Notes: generated by a model not told the origin, from the sequence alone. A stretch of DNA of 64,000 nucleotides from Microbacterium maritypicum (GCF_008868125.1 NZ_WAAQ01000002.1:806001-870000); one strand, 5' to 3'; shown: positions 51,154 to 59,963, counted from the stretch's first letter. A program made the numbers and translations.

Positions 51154-52188
51154 ATGGCGCGCAAGAAGAAGACGGTCGATCTGGATCGCGACAACGGCGT
51201 GGCCCCCGGGATCATCGCCAAGACCAAGAAGCGGCTCGTCGTCGCCGGCGGTCGCTCGCACCCCGAGCTCACCGCAGCCGTCGCCGAGGCGCTCGGTACC
51301 GAGATCGCACCGGTGGAGCACCGCACGTTCGCATCGGGTGAGATCTACGCCCGCTTCGAGGTGTCGATCCGCGGCGTGGATCTCTTCCTCATCCAGACGT
51401 TCGGCGAACCGGTCAACGAGTGGCTCATGGAGACGCTCATCATGATCGACGCCGCCAAGCGCGCCTCGGCCAAGCGCATCACCGTCGTCGCGCCGTACTA
51501 TCCGTATTCGCGTCAGGACAAGAAGGGCCGCGGCCGTGAGCCGATCAGTGCCCGACTCGTCGCCGATCTGCTGAAGACCGCAGGCGCCGACCGTGTCATG
51601 AGCGTCGACCTGCACGCGGCGCAGATCCAGGGATTCTTCGACGGTCCCGTCGACCACCTGTTCGCCAAGCCCGTGCTCCTGGACTACTTCGAGCGCACCC
51701 TGTCGCCGGCCGACCGGGAGATCCTCACCGTCGTGTCGCCCGACATGGGCCGCGTGCGCGTCGCCGACACGTGGTCGGACAGCCTCGGCGCTCCGCTCGC
51801 GATCATCCACAAGCGCCGCGACCCGAAGGTCGCCAACCAGGTCTCCGTGCATGAGATCGTGGGTGCCGTCGACGGCCGCACCTGCCTGCTCGTCGACGAC
51901 ATGATCGACACCGGCGGAACGATCGTCAAGGCGGCCCAGGCGCTCAAGGCGAACGGCGCCCACCGCGTCATCGTGGCCGCCACGCACGCGATCTTCAGCG
52001 ACCCGGCATCGGAGCGGCTGCAGGACTCGTCCATCGACGAGGTCGTCATCACCGACACGATCCCGCTCACCGAATCGCGTCGCTGGGACAACCTGACCAT
52101 CCTCCCGATCGCCCCGCTGCTCGCACGCGCGATCCACGAGGTGTTCGAGGACGGCTCCGTGACGAGCATGTTCGGCGGCGACGCGTAA
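51154..52188 (+). CDS. prs: Ribose-phosphate pyrophosphokinase
   Basis: 344 residues. The enzyme converts ribose-5-phosphate and ATP to PRPP. It has YYPYSRQDKKGRGREPISARL (first 20 residues of the flexible ATP loop), the metal/ATP motif SVDLHAAQIQGFFDGPVDHL and the PRPP loop CLLVDDMIDTGGTI (about 246-259). A basic N-terminal extension (ARKKKTVDLDRDN) precedes the core. The glmU-prs pair is common in actinobacteria and other Gram-positives; both supply nucleotide-linked precursors. Confidence 0.96.
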   Translation: MARKKKTVDLDRDNGVAPGIIAKTKKRLVVAGGRSHPELTAAVAEALGTEIAPVEHRTFASGEIYARFEVSIRGVDLFLIQTFGEPVNEWLMETLIMIDAAKRASAKRITVVAPYYPYSRQDKKGRGREPISARLVADLLKTAGADRVMSVDLHAAQIQGFFDGPVDHLFAKPVLLDYFERTLSPADREILTVVSPDMGRVRVADTWSDSLGAPLAIIHKRRDPKVANQVSVHEIVGAVDGRTCLLVDDMIDTGGTIVKAAQALKANGAHRVIVAATHAIFSDPASERLQDSSIDEVVITDTIPLTESRRWDNLTILPIAPLLARAIHEVFEDGSVTSMFGGDA

Positions 52189-52281
52189 CGCATCGTCACG
52201 GCACAGCCCGCGCATAGCCGCCGTGCCTACGGTCGAATGGTCGACGAGCGCGTCGGCCGACACCGAGCCGGGAGGACCACA

Positions 52282-52755
52282 ATGATCCGCACGACCGTAC
52301 CGACCTCTGTCCGCAAGGGAACCGCACTCCTCGGAATCGCGGGACTCTTCGTCCTCGCCGGATGCTCCGGAACCGCTGACGCCGAGACCCCGAACAGCAC
52401 CGGCAGCACGCCCGATGCCGGTTCTTCCTCCTCGTCGTCCGGCGGCGATTCCACGGCGACCTACGCCGACGGCACCTACACGGCCGAGGGCTCGTACCAG
52501 ACGCCGGAGACGGTCGAGGAGATCTCCGTCACCCTCACGCTCGCCGACGGCGTCGTGACCGACGTCGAGGTCACGGGAGACCCGCAGGCCCCCGAGAGCA
52601 AGCAATACCAGGGGCAGTTCATCGCCGGGATCGCCGACGAGGTCGACGGCAAGGCACTCGACGACCTGAACGTCAGCCGCGTGGCCGGCTCGTCGCTCAC
52701 CAGTGGCGGTTTCAACAAGGCCGTCGAGTCGATCAAGGAGCAGGCCGCCTCCTAG
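52282..52755 (+). CDS. FMN-binding-domain lipoprotein
   Basis: 157 residues. A lipoprotein signal ends at the lipobox VLAGC (Cys about 29), then a Ser/Gly-rich linker (about 35-65) and one FMN-binding domain (YADGTYTAEGSYQTPET, SVTLTLADGVVTDVEVTGDP). The flavin-attachment motif, usually SGAT, reads VAGSSLTSGGF here, with Ser where Thr normally carries the FMN. GGGAGG precedes the ATG at 52282. It is followed by apbE, whose product would attach FMN. It is likely an extracytoplasmic electron carrier. Confidence 0.88.
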   Translation: MIRTTVPTSVRKGTALLGIAGLFVLAGCSGTADAETPNSTGSTPDAGSSSSSSGGDSTATYADGTYTAEGSYQTPETVEEISVTLTLADGVVTDVEVTGDPQAPESKQYQGQFIAGIADEVDGKALDDLNVSRVAGSSLTSGGFNKAVESIKEQAAS

Positions 52756-52769
52756 GCGCCTGACTTCCC

Positions 52770-53651
52770 ATGGCGAGTTGGCGCTTCGAGGCCATCGGAA
52801 CGCACTGGGAGATCGAGACGACGGATGCGCTTCCGGAATCCGTGACGGCAGCGGTCTCCGCGGAGATCCAACGCTTCGACCGCGAGTGGTCCCGGTTCCG
52901 CACGGACTCGGACGTCGTGCGCCTCGGTCGGGAGGGCGGCGCTCTGGCTTCCACCGATGCCGGGCCCATGCTCGACGCGTATCGCGAGCTCTCCGCCGCG
53001 ACCGGAGGAGCCGTCAACCCGCTCGTCGCCGACAGCCTCGACGCGCTCGGATATGACGCGGACTACTCTCTGACCGCAGGGGATCCGGTGCGCGCTCCCG
53101 ATACCTGGGAGCAGCGTCTGTCCTGGACCGACACCGGGGTCACCGCATCCACCCCGTCCCTGCTCGATGTCGGCGCGCTCGGCAAAGGACGCCTCGTCGA
53201 CCTCGTGACGGCGGTCTTGGCGTGCGTGCCCGGAGATCTCGTGGTCGACGCCGGCGGCGACATCCGCGTCCGCGGGTCCGGTGTGCGCATCGGCCTGGAG
53301 CATCCGTTCGACCCGACGAAGGCGATCGGGGTCGTCGAGGTGCAGGATCAGGCGCTGTGCGCCTCGGCGATCAACCGGCGAGCGTGGGGGAGCGGGCTGC
53401 ATCACGTGCTCGACGCCCGTACCGGACTCCCGGTGCGCACCTGGGCCGCGACCTGGGCGTGGGCACCGGAGGCGATGACGGCCGATGCGGTGGCGACGGC
53501 GCTCTTCTTCGACGGCGGCGACGAGATCGCGGCCGCCTGGGGCGTCGAGTGGGCGCGGATGAGTACCGACGGACGCGTGCAACGTTCGCCCGGGTGCCCG
53601 GCCGAACTGTTCCTCGCCGTGGGGGAGTCGTCCCCGGCAGCCCAGAACTAG
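52770..53651 (+). CDS. apbE: ApbE, FAD:protein FMN transferase
   Basis: 293 residues. ApbE moves FMN from FAD onto a Thr/Ser of target proteins. Signatures are RFRTDSDVVRLG, LLDVGALGKGRLVD (the usual GxxKGxxVD block), LVVDAGGDIRVRG and MTADAVATALFF near the C-terminus. No signal peptide or lipobox is visible, so it may modify its target inside the cell or lack a classical signal. It lies 14 bp after the FMN-binding lipoprotein and 14 bp before the membrane flavoprotein. Confidence 0.9.
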   Translation: MASWRFEAIGTHWEIETTDALPESVTAAVSAEIQRFDREWSRFRTDSDVVRLGREGGALASTDAGPMLDAYRELSAATGGAVNPLVADSLDALGYDADYSLTAGDPVRAPDTWEQRLSWTDTGVTASTPSLLDVGALGKGRLVDLVTAVLACVPGDLVVDAGGDIRVRGSGVRIGLEHPFDPTKAIGVVEVQDQALCASAINRRAWGSGLHHVLDARTGLPVRTWAATWAWAPEAMTADAVATALFFDGGDEIAAAWGVEWARMSTDGRVQRSPGCPAELFLAVGESSPAAQN

Positions 53652-53665
53652 GGAAGAGTGGAAAC

Positions 53666-55240
53666 GTGATCACCTCATTCGCCGCCGCACGTCAGCGGGT
53701 CCTCGCGGTGCTGGGCTCGCTGTCGATGTACCGCCTCGTGCTGTTCGCGCTCGTCGCTCTCGCGGTCGTCGCCTTCCTGCTCTCGCTGTTCGGCGTGATC
53801 GTCTCGCCCACCCCGCTCGAGCTCGTGGCGTCGTTCCTCGTGCTCGCGGTCGTCATCTCCGCCGTCGACGCCGCGGCGCAGCGCCTGCTCCGACTGCCCT
53901 GGCGCATCGAGTCGTCGCTGGTGACGGCGCTCATCCTGCTGTTCGTGCTCCGACCGGGCGTCGAAGCCGGCGCGCTGCTCGGTCTCGCGCTCGCCGGTGC
54001 GGTCGCGAGCGTCTCGAAGTACCTGATCGCCTGGCGCGGGCGTCACATCTTCAACCCTGCCGCGTTCGGCGCCGCCGTGGTCTCGATCCTCGGAGCGTTC
54101 GGTGCCTTCGAGTGGCTGGGCACGTCGTCGTCGTGGTGGGTCGGCACGCCGGTGCTCACGATTCCCGTGGCCGTGCTGGGCCTCGCGGTGCTGTGGCGCA
54201 CCGAGAAGATCCGAGTGATCCTGGTGTTCCTCGCCGTCGCCGTGGCCACATCGGTCGTGCGGCAGGCCGTGCAAGCCGTGGAGTTCGACATCGCCTTCGA
54301 CGTCGCGACGGCTCTGCAGTTCGCGCTGTTGCAGTCGCCGTTCCTGTTCCTCGGAGCGTTCATGCTGTCGGAGCCGCTCACCCTTCCGCCGCGCCGCCGG
54401 CAGCAGCTCGTGGTGGCTGCCGTCGTCGGGCTGCTCGCGGGGTGGCCGATCTCGGTGGCCGGTCTCTTCACACTCGGTCAGGAGCGCGCCCTGCTGATCG
54501 GCAACCTGGTGGCGTTCGCCTTCGCCCTGCGCGGTTCGGTGCGGCTGGTGCTCGAACGGCGCGAGTTCGTGACCCCGACCGCCCAGGAGCTGACGTTCCG
54601 CGCCAAGGGCCGGGTGCGTTTCCTGCCGGGACAGTACCTCGAGCTCGACGTCCCGCATCACCGACCCGATGCCCGAGGGACCCGTCGGGAGTTCAGCATC
54701 GTGTCGGCGCCGGCCGATCTGCCGACGCTGCGCATCGCCTACAAGAACGGCGACCAGAAGCATCCCTCGAGCTACAAGCGTGCTCTCGCCGCGGCCGAGC
54801 CCGGTGCGACCTTCGCGGTGACCGGAACCTGGGGCGACTTCATCCTGCCCCGCGGTGAGCAGCCGGTGCTCATGGTCGCCGCCGGCATCGGGGTGACGCC
54901 CTTCGTGTCGCAATTGCGTCAGCTGCAGGCGACCGGGCAGCAGCGCGACGTGGTGCTCGTGTACGTCGCCTCCGACGCCTCCGAGCTCGCCTTCCGCGAG
55001 GAGCTGGCAGCGACCGGCGTGCGCACCGTCGTGTTCACCCGTGATGAGCCCGCCGACCTCCCGGCGCACTGGTCGTGGGCGCAGGGCGCGCGTCTGGATG
55101 CGGAGACCCTCGAGCGCACCGTCGCCGACCTGGCCTCGCGCCACGCCTTCATCTCCGGCCCCCCGCGGCTCATCGCCGACCTCGCCCCCGCCCTGCAGAA
55201 GGCGCGCAGCCTCACGACCGACGCCTTCGCCGGATACTGA
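53666..55240 (+). CDS. NqrB/RnfD-like membrane protein fused to FNR-type reductase
   Basis: 524 residues. About ten helices (residues 15-290) resemble NqrB/RnfD: SKYLIAWRGRHIFNPAAFGA and FLGAFMLSEPLTLPPRRR. Residues about 305-524 form an FAD/NAD(P)H oxidoreductase: LPGQYLELDVP, REFSIVSAP, VAAGIGVTPFVSQLRQL and the terminal SGPPRLIADLAP. The start is GTG at 53666 with AGGGAAGAG upstream. I infer that it passes electrons from cytosolic NAD(P)H across the membrane to the FMN lipoprotein. The NqrB-type flavinylation motif is not evident in the membrane part. Confidence 0.86.
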   Translation: MITSFAAARQRVLAVLGSLSMYRLVLFALVALAVVAFLLSLFGVIVSPTPLELVASFLVLAVVISAVDAAAQRLLRLPWRIESSLVTALILLFVLRPGVEAGALLGLALAGAVASVSKYLIAWRGRHIFNPAAFGAAVVSILGAFGAFEWLGTSSSWWVGTPVLTIPVAVLGLAVLWRTEKIRVILVFLAVAVATSVVRQAVQAVEFDIAFDVATALQFALLQSPFLFLGAFMLSEPLTLPPRRRQQLVVAAVVGLLAGWPISVAGLFTLGQERALLIGNLVAFAFALRGSVRLVLERREFVTPTAQELTFRAKGRVRFLPGQYLELDVPHHRPDARGTRREFSIVSAPADLPTLRIAYKNGDQKHPSSYKRALAAAEPGATFAVTGTWGDFILPRGEQPVLMVAAGIGVTPFVSQLRQLQATGQQRDVVLVYVASDASELAFREELAATGVRTVVFTRDEPADLPAHWSWAQGARLDAETLERTVADLASRHAFISGPPRLIADLAPALQKARSLTTDAFAGY

Positions 55241-55310
55241 TCCGGGTCGCGGGCGCGACCCCTCACGCCCGTGTGCACGGTGCCCCCGTGCTCTCGCGTC
55301 CTTCCTCGTC

Positions 55311-55388
55311 CACCTGTCGGGAGCTCGGGCGAATGTCGGGTGATCCGACGGCGATTCGTCCGACATCCGCCCGGACTCCCGACGGGTG
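55311..55388. repeat. 78-bp palindromic element A
   Basis: Arm 1 (55311-55339) begins CACCTGTCGGGAG and ends ATGTCGG. Arm 2 (55360-55388) is its reverse complement with four differences in 29 positions. A 20-nt spacer separates them. A second element of exactly the same length and with matching ends lies at 56371-56448, in the opposite orientation, on the other side of the DUF559 gene. Confidence 0.85.
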
Positions 55389-55415
55389 GACGGCACCTCT
55401 GTTCCTTCACAGTCG

Positions 55416-56323
55416 ATGCGTGAATCGAATCTGCCCGTATATCCGGATGCTCGGCCCCCGCCACGAGCACGGGAGGTGCAGGATCGACGGATGCTCAGTG
55501 CCGCTTTCGTGACCGCCCGACACGGCGGAGTCGTCCGGGGCACCCTGCTCCAGAAGTATGGGATCACTCGTCGGATGCGCGCGGACGAGGTGCGTGTCGG
55601 CGCGCTTCAGCGCGTGAGACCTGGGGTGTTCGCCGTGCCGGAGGCGAATGTGCACCTCGTGGAAGCCGCACGACACGGCGGTGCGCTCACCTGTGCACAT
55701 GCGCTGCGACTGCACGGCGTATGGTGTCTCTACGACGAAGGTCCCGTTCACGTGTGGCTCGGCGGGCGAGGTCGTGCTCACCACGACGAGTGCGAATGCG
55801 TGGGGCACTACGACGCGGGTCGCGCGGGCGTCGGACTCGCACCGCTCGAAGAGGTGCTCGTCCATGTTTACCGTTGCGGTGGTGACGAGGCGTTCTTCGC
55901 CGCGCTCGAGTCGTCGCTCACGCAGCGGCTGATCTCCGAGGCCGCACGCCGACGAATCCGGAGTCGACTGCCGGCTCGGGCGCACTGGCTCGTCGATCTG
56001 GCCAGATCGGATGCCGACAGCGGGCTCGAGTCGCTGCTGCGGCTGCGGCTGCATGTGCACGGGATCAGGCTGGATTGCCAGGTGACGATCCCGACCGTGG
56101 GGAGGGTCGACTTCGTGGTCGACGACAGGCTCATCCTCGAGGCCGACGGCAAGGGCAACCACGCGGGCTCTGCGCACCGCCACCGGGATCTGGTGAGGGA
56201 TGCCGCGGCGTCGGCGCTGGGAACGAGACGCTGCGATTCGACTATGCACAGATCGTGCATGCCTGGCCCACCGTCGAGGCTGCCGTGATCGCCGCCTTCG
56301 TGCGTTTGCGCGAGCGCGGCTGA
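55416..56323 (+). pseudogene. AbiEi-like/DUF559 nuclease-fold gene with a frameshift
   Basis: The N-terminal part (HGGVVRGTLLQKYGITRRMR) is a winged-helix domain like AbiEi-type antitoxins. The C-terminal part (VGRVDFVVDDRLILEADGKG) matches DUF559, a Vsr-like endonuclease fold. The reading frame breaks near 56217-56222: after SALG the original frame ends in unrelated residues at 56288, while the -1 frame gives ETLRFDYAQIVHAWPTVEAA and stops at 56323, the proper family C-terminus. One extra G in the GGG run would restore it. Starts at 55386 (GTG), 55416 and 55491 are all possible. It could be a pseudogene or a sequencing error. Confidence 0.78.
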
Positions 56324-56370
56324 CGTGGGCGCTGGTCCCGGCCCGTCCCTCCCCTCGACCTCGACGCGTG

Positions 56371-56448
56371 CGCTTGTCGGGAGATCGTCCGGATGTCGGG
56401 AGGAAACAGCCCCCACACGCCGGTCCACGAGCAATCTCCCGACAGGTG
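56371..56448. repeat. 78-bp palindromic element B
   Basis: The left arm (56371-56399) matches arm 1 of element A at 23 of 29 positions, with GTCGGGAG and GGATGTCGG intact. The right end CTCCCGACAGGTG (56436-56448) is the exact reverse complement of the first 13 bases of element A. The centre is diverged. Together the outer ends of A and B form perfect 13-bp inverted repeats around a 1,138-bp segment. Confidence 0.82.
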
Positions 56449-56488
56449 TGCAGGGAGTGCGGGTGTGCCGGGGAGTGGGGAGCGCGGG

Positions 56489-56528
56489 GTGTGCGGGTGT
56501 GCGGGTGTGCGGGTGTGGGGGTGTGGGG
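56489..56528. repeat. 8-bp tandem repeat
   Basis: Three exact copies of GTGTGCGG (56489-56512) are followed by two of GTGTGGGG (56513-56528). The array lies between palindromic element B and the 3' end of the histidine kinase gene, in non-coding DNA. Confidence 0.9.
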
Positions 56529-56573
56529 AGCGAGGAACGAGGGCGCGAGGCCCCGCGCGACTGTGCGGGGTTC

Positions 56574-58088
56574 TCACGCCTCCGCAGGGGTGTCGCCGGT
56601 CGTCGCCGGATTCATGGGGATGCGGACGGTGAAGGTCGTGTCGCCGGGCTCGCTGGTCACGGTGATGAGGCCGTGGTGGCCCTCGACGATGGCCTTCGCG
56701 ATCGCGAGTCCGAGGCCCGTGCCGCCGGTCTGCCGGGCCCGCGAGCTGTCACCGCGGGCGAAGCGGGCGAAGAGCTCGTCGCGGATGGCGGGGTCGATCC
56801 CTGGACCGTCGTCGTGCACGCGCAGCACCGCCTCCTCGCCTTCCTGAGCGACGCTCAGCGTGACGGTGGTGCCGGCGGGCGTGTGGGTGCGGGCGTTCGC
56901 GAGCAGGTTCGCGACGACCTGATGCATGCGTCCGGCATCTCCCACGATCGTGACGGGCTCGTCGGGCACGTCGATGTTCCAGTGGTGGTCGGCCGCGGTC
57001 GGCCGCGCGTCCGAGAGACCCTCGAGGGCCAGCTGGGTCAGGTCGACCGTGCCGTAGACCAGCTCCCGGCCCTCATCGAGACGGGCCAGCAGCAGCAGGT
57101 CCTCGACGAGCCGGGTCATCCGCAGCGACTGGGCCTGGATGCGCTCCAGCGACGACGTCGTGCTCTCGATGACCTCGGGGCGCTCCGTCTGCGGGTCCGA
57201 CTGACGCAGGGCGCGCAACGACAGCTCGGAGTACCCGCGGATGGACGCGAGCGGGGTGCGCAGCTCGTGGCTGGCGTCGGCGACGAAGCGCCGCATCCGC
57301 TCCTCGTTCTTCTGCCGTGAGGCGAGCGAGGTGTTCACGTGGTCGAGGAGCTTGTTCAGCGAGGCTCCGACGAGACCGGTCTCGGTGCGGGGATCGGCTT
57401 CGTACGCGGGAACGCGCTCGGTGATGGTCACCTCACCGCGGTCGAGCTGCTGATTCGCGACCCTGGTCGCGGTCAGTGCGACGGCGCGGAGGGGACGCAG
57501 ACCCACCCGGATGGTGATCGCGGTGGTCAGCGCCAGGAGGATCAGACCACCGATCGTCGCGAGCGCGATCACGGTCAGCAGCTGCGTGAGCTGGTTCTGG
57601 ATCTCGTCACGGGGGAGCCCGGTGACCACGATCAGCCCGTTGCTCGTCGGCAGCGCCATGACGCGGTAGGAGCCGAGGTCGGTGAGGGTGACGGTCGCGA
57701 CCCGGGTATCCTTCAGCGACACCGCGATCTCGGCGAGCTGGGCGCCGGTCAGCGGATCGAGCGTTCCGGCGAATTCGTCGCCGTCCTCACTCTTCGCGAC
57801 CACTCCGGAGAACCCTGTGACGGGACTGGAGACGACGAAGAGAACTCCGACCGGAGGTGCGGGGCTGCTCGCGAGCACGTTCTGCGCGGTCGCCGACGAT
57901 GGAGCGACAGCCTGGGAGATGCGAACCAGCTGGTGGGCGTATTCGCTCAGCTTCTGGTCGAGCTGATCTTCCATCGTCTTTCCCAGCGTCGCGCTGGTGA
58001 TCACGGCGACGATGATGAGGATCAGCGACACGAACCCGATCACGGCGGTCATCAGCCGTGTCTGCAGGCTCATCGGCCTTCTCATCAT
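56574..58088 (-). CDS. Sensor histidine kinase
   Basis: 504 residues. TM1 (about 10-32) and TM2 (about 175-200) flank an extracytoplasmic sensor region. A HAMP segment follows, then HisKA with the phospho-His in RRFVADASHELRTPLASIRG and HATPase with N box QVVANLLANARTHTP, DDGPGIDP and TGGTGLGLAIAKAIVEGHHG. It follows its response regulator by 11 bp. Starts at 58088, 58085 and 58073 are possible; none has an ideal ribosome site. The layout resembles the TcrY/TcrX-type pairs of actinobacteria. The signal is unknown. Confidence 0.9.
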   Translation of the reverse strand: MMRRPMSLQTRLMTAVIGFVSLILIIVAVITSATLGKTMEDQLDQKLSEYAHQLVRISQAVAPSSATAQNVLASSPAPPVGVLFVVSSPVTGFSGVVAKSEDGDEFAGTLDPLTGAQLAEIAVSLKDTRVATVTLTDLGSYRVMALPTSNGLIVVTGLPRDEIQNQLTQLLTVIALATIGGLILLALTTAITIRVGLRPLRAVALTATRVANQQLDRGEVTITERVPAYEADPRTETGLVGASLNKLLDHVNTSLASRQKNEERMRRFVADASHELRTPLASIRGYSELSLRALRQSDPQTERPEVIESTTSSLERIQAQSLRMTRLVEDLLLLARLDEGRELVYGTVDLTQLALEGLSDARPTAADHHWNIDVPDEPVTIVGDAGRMHQVVANLLANARTHTPAGTTVTLSVAQEGEEAVLRVHDDGPGIDPAIRDELFARFARGDSSRARQTGGTGLGLAIAKAIVEGHHGLITVTSEPGDTTFTVRIPMNPATTGDTPAEA

Positions 58089-58099
58089 CGTCGCTGAGC

Positions 58100-58828
58100 T
58101 CACTGCGGGGCCTTGATCATGTAGCCGACGCCGCGCACGGTGTGCAGCAGCGGCGTGCGCCCGGCATCGATCTTCTTGCGCAGGTACGAGATGTACAGCT
58201 CGACGACCGACGACTTGCCGCCGAAGTCGTAGCTCCACACCCGGTCGAGGATCTGCGCCTTCGACAGCACCCGGCGCTCGTTGCGCATCAGGTAGCGCAG
58301 CAGCTCGAACTCGGTCGCGGTGAGCTCGATCTCGGTGCCGTCTCGCACGACCTCGTGGCTGTCCTCGTTGAGGGTGAGGTCGGCGACGCGCAGGATCGAC
58401 TGTCCGTCGTCGGCGGTGGCGTGGCCGGTGCGGCGGATGATCGCCCGCAGTCGTGCGATCACCTCCTCCAGGCTGAACGGCTTCGTGACGTAGTCGTCGC
58501 CTCCGGCGGTGAGACCGGCGACGCGATCGCCCACGGCGTCCTTCGCGGTGAGGAACAGCACGGGGACGAGGTTGCCGGACTCCCGCAGACGCTTGAGCAC
58601 GGACATCCCGTCGAGGTCGGGCATCATGATGTCGAGCACGAGCGCATCGGGTTCGAACTCGCGCGCCACCTGGAGCGCTTCCATGCCGGAAGAAGCGGTC
58701 CGCACCTCCCAGCCCTCCATGCGCAGTGCCATCGCGAGCAGGTCGGTCAGCATCTGCTCGTCGTCGACGGCGAGGATGCGCAGGGGGGAGCCGTCGGGGC
58801 GGCGCAGTTCGGGCAGGTCGCTGGTCAT
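58100..58828 (-). CDS. OmpR-family response regulator
   Basis: 242 residues. The receiver domain (about 17-130) has DDE, the phospho-Asp in ALVLDIMMPDLDG, LFLTAKD and YVTKPFSLEEV. The winged-helix DNA-binding domain (about 145-240) ends VVELYISYLRKKID then LLHTVRGVGYMIKAP. It pairs with the kinase gene just downstream. CTAT repeats in its promoter suggest autoregulation. Confidence 0.93.
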   Translation of the reverse strand: MTSDLPELRRPDGSPLRILAVDDEQMLTDLLAMALRMEGWEVRTASSGMEALQVAREFEPDALVLDIMMPDLDGMSVLKRLRESGNLVPVLFLTAKDAVGDRVAGLTAGGDDYVTKPFSLEEVIARLRAIIRRTGHATADDGQSILRVADLTLNEDSHEVVRDGTEIELTATEFELLRYLMRNERRVLSKAQILDRVWSYDFGGKSSVVELYISYLRKKIDAGRTPLLHTVRGVGYMIKAPQ

Positions 58829-58832
58829 GTGC

Positions 58833-58879
58833 CTATTCTGCGGAATCTCCTATGCGATTTCTATGGAGAACGCTATGCG
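58833..58879. promoter_or_regulatory. CTAT direct repeats before the response regulator
   Basis: CTAT occurs at 58833, 58850, 58861 and 58873. Two copies are extended to CTATGCG (58850-58856, 58873-58879) and one to CTATGG. Spacings of 11 and 12 bp put the last three on one helix face, as is usual for OmpR-type regulators. Confidence 0.5.
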
Positions 58880-58904
58880 TTGTCTGGGAGATCCGCAGGA
58901 GCGT

Positions 58905-59870
58905 TCAGATCACACGCTCGTCGGGGAGCGCGAGGAAGTCCATGCCGTCCTGCAGGGCGAGGCGGTCGGACAGTTCGCCGATGGGTCCGTCGAGATGACC
59001 GCAGGCTCGCACGCCGAGGCGCTTCGGGCCCGGCAGCGCGTGATACACCGCGAACTGTCCGCGCGGGTCGACGGCGGGATCGAGCACCGCCGCGCTGACG
59101 TGCACGGGCATGCGCAGGCGCCGTGCCGCGATCGCCGCGTCGAAGTAGTCGAGGACGGGGCGGACCTCTGGATGGTCGCGCAGGTGCCGGCGAACGGCCT
59201 CTCCGCTGCCGGTGCAGCGCCGCGAGAGGCGCACGTCGTGGTTGCCGAAGCTCGGGACGTCGAGGACCGCGCGTCGGAACCGGGCGTCCCAGGGAAGGGC
59301 CAGGGCGCCGATGCCACCGCCGAAGCTGCCGCCGCTGAAGTCGAGCGATCCCGCCACGGCGGGCACGATCTCGAGGAGGATCGTGGCTGCGCGCCAGATG
59401 TCGGCTGCGCTGAAGCGATGCGAGTAGGTGTCGCGATGGGCGATGCCGGCCAGGACATGCTCGTCCGGCGGTGCGGGGAAGCGGCTGGCGGTGCCGACAT
59501 GCGTCCCGGGGGCGACGGGGAAGATCGCCGCGGTATGGGCGGGCACCCTCTCGACATCGGGTCCCGTGCGACCGCCGTAGCCGTGTCCGACGACGAGGCC
59601 GCGCCGCGCGTCGGCGACGGCGTGGGGCTGCATCACGAAGGCGGTGGCGTGTTCATCGACCGAGGAGTGAAAGCGGATCTCCATCACGCGATGCGTCGCG
59701 GTCTCGGGGTGCTCGCGAGTGAGCTCCCACGCCACCGCTCCCGCACCGAACTCCTGGAAGGTGCCCCGCCAGAAGGCGTCGAAGTCCTCGGGTTCGGCCG
59801 GTGATTCGGGGGGAGCGAGGAGCGCACTCAGCGAGTACTCCGTCATCTCCTCGCGAGGGGTCTGGGTCAC
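58905..59870 (-). CDS. Acetyl-xylan-esterase-family alpha/beta hydrolase
   Basis: 321 residues from GTG at 59870, which has AAAGGAC eight bases upstream; ATG starts at 59846 and 59966 are alternatives. The family N-terminus reads EPEDFDAFWRGT. The nucleophile Ser is in GGSFGGGIGALALPW, the acid Asp in AVLDPAVDPRGQFAVY, and the His in ACGHLDG. VVGHGYGGRTG forms the oxyanion region. No signal peptide is seen, so it probably acts on imported acetylated sugars. It is divergent from the large exported protein. Confidence 0.83.
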   Translation of the reverse strand: MTQTPREEMTEYSLSALLAPPESPAEPEDFDAFWRGTFQEFGAGAVAWELTREHPETATHRVMEIRFHSSVDEHATAFVMQPHAVADARRGLVVGHGYGGRTGPDVERVPAHTAAIFPVAPGTHVGTASRFPAPPDEHVLAGIAHRDTYSHRFSAADIWRAATILLEIVPAVAGSLDFSGGSFGGGIGALALPWDARFRRAVLDVPSFGNHDVRLSRRCTGSGEAVRRHLRDHPEVRPVLDYFDAAIAARRLRMPVHVSAAVLDPAVDPRGQFAVYHALPGPKRLGVRACGHLDGPIGELSDRLALQDGMDFLALPDERVI

Positions 59871-59963
59871 CGCGGGCGTCCTTTCGGGGTGGTCTGCCTC
59901 GACGACGCTACCGGTGTCGAGCGGAAGCGGCGGCGGGGGGATCGGTGAGGCGCGTTCCATTGA

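Noticed and set aside
55386..56288. Intact 300-residue hypothetical protein in the DUF559 region
   Set aside because: Its last 22 residues are unrelated to the family, while the matching C-terminus lies in the neighbouring frame, so I call a frameshift.
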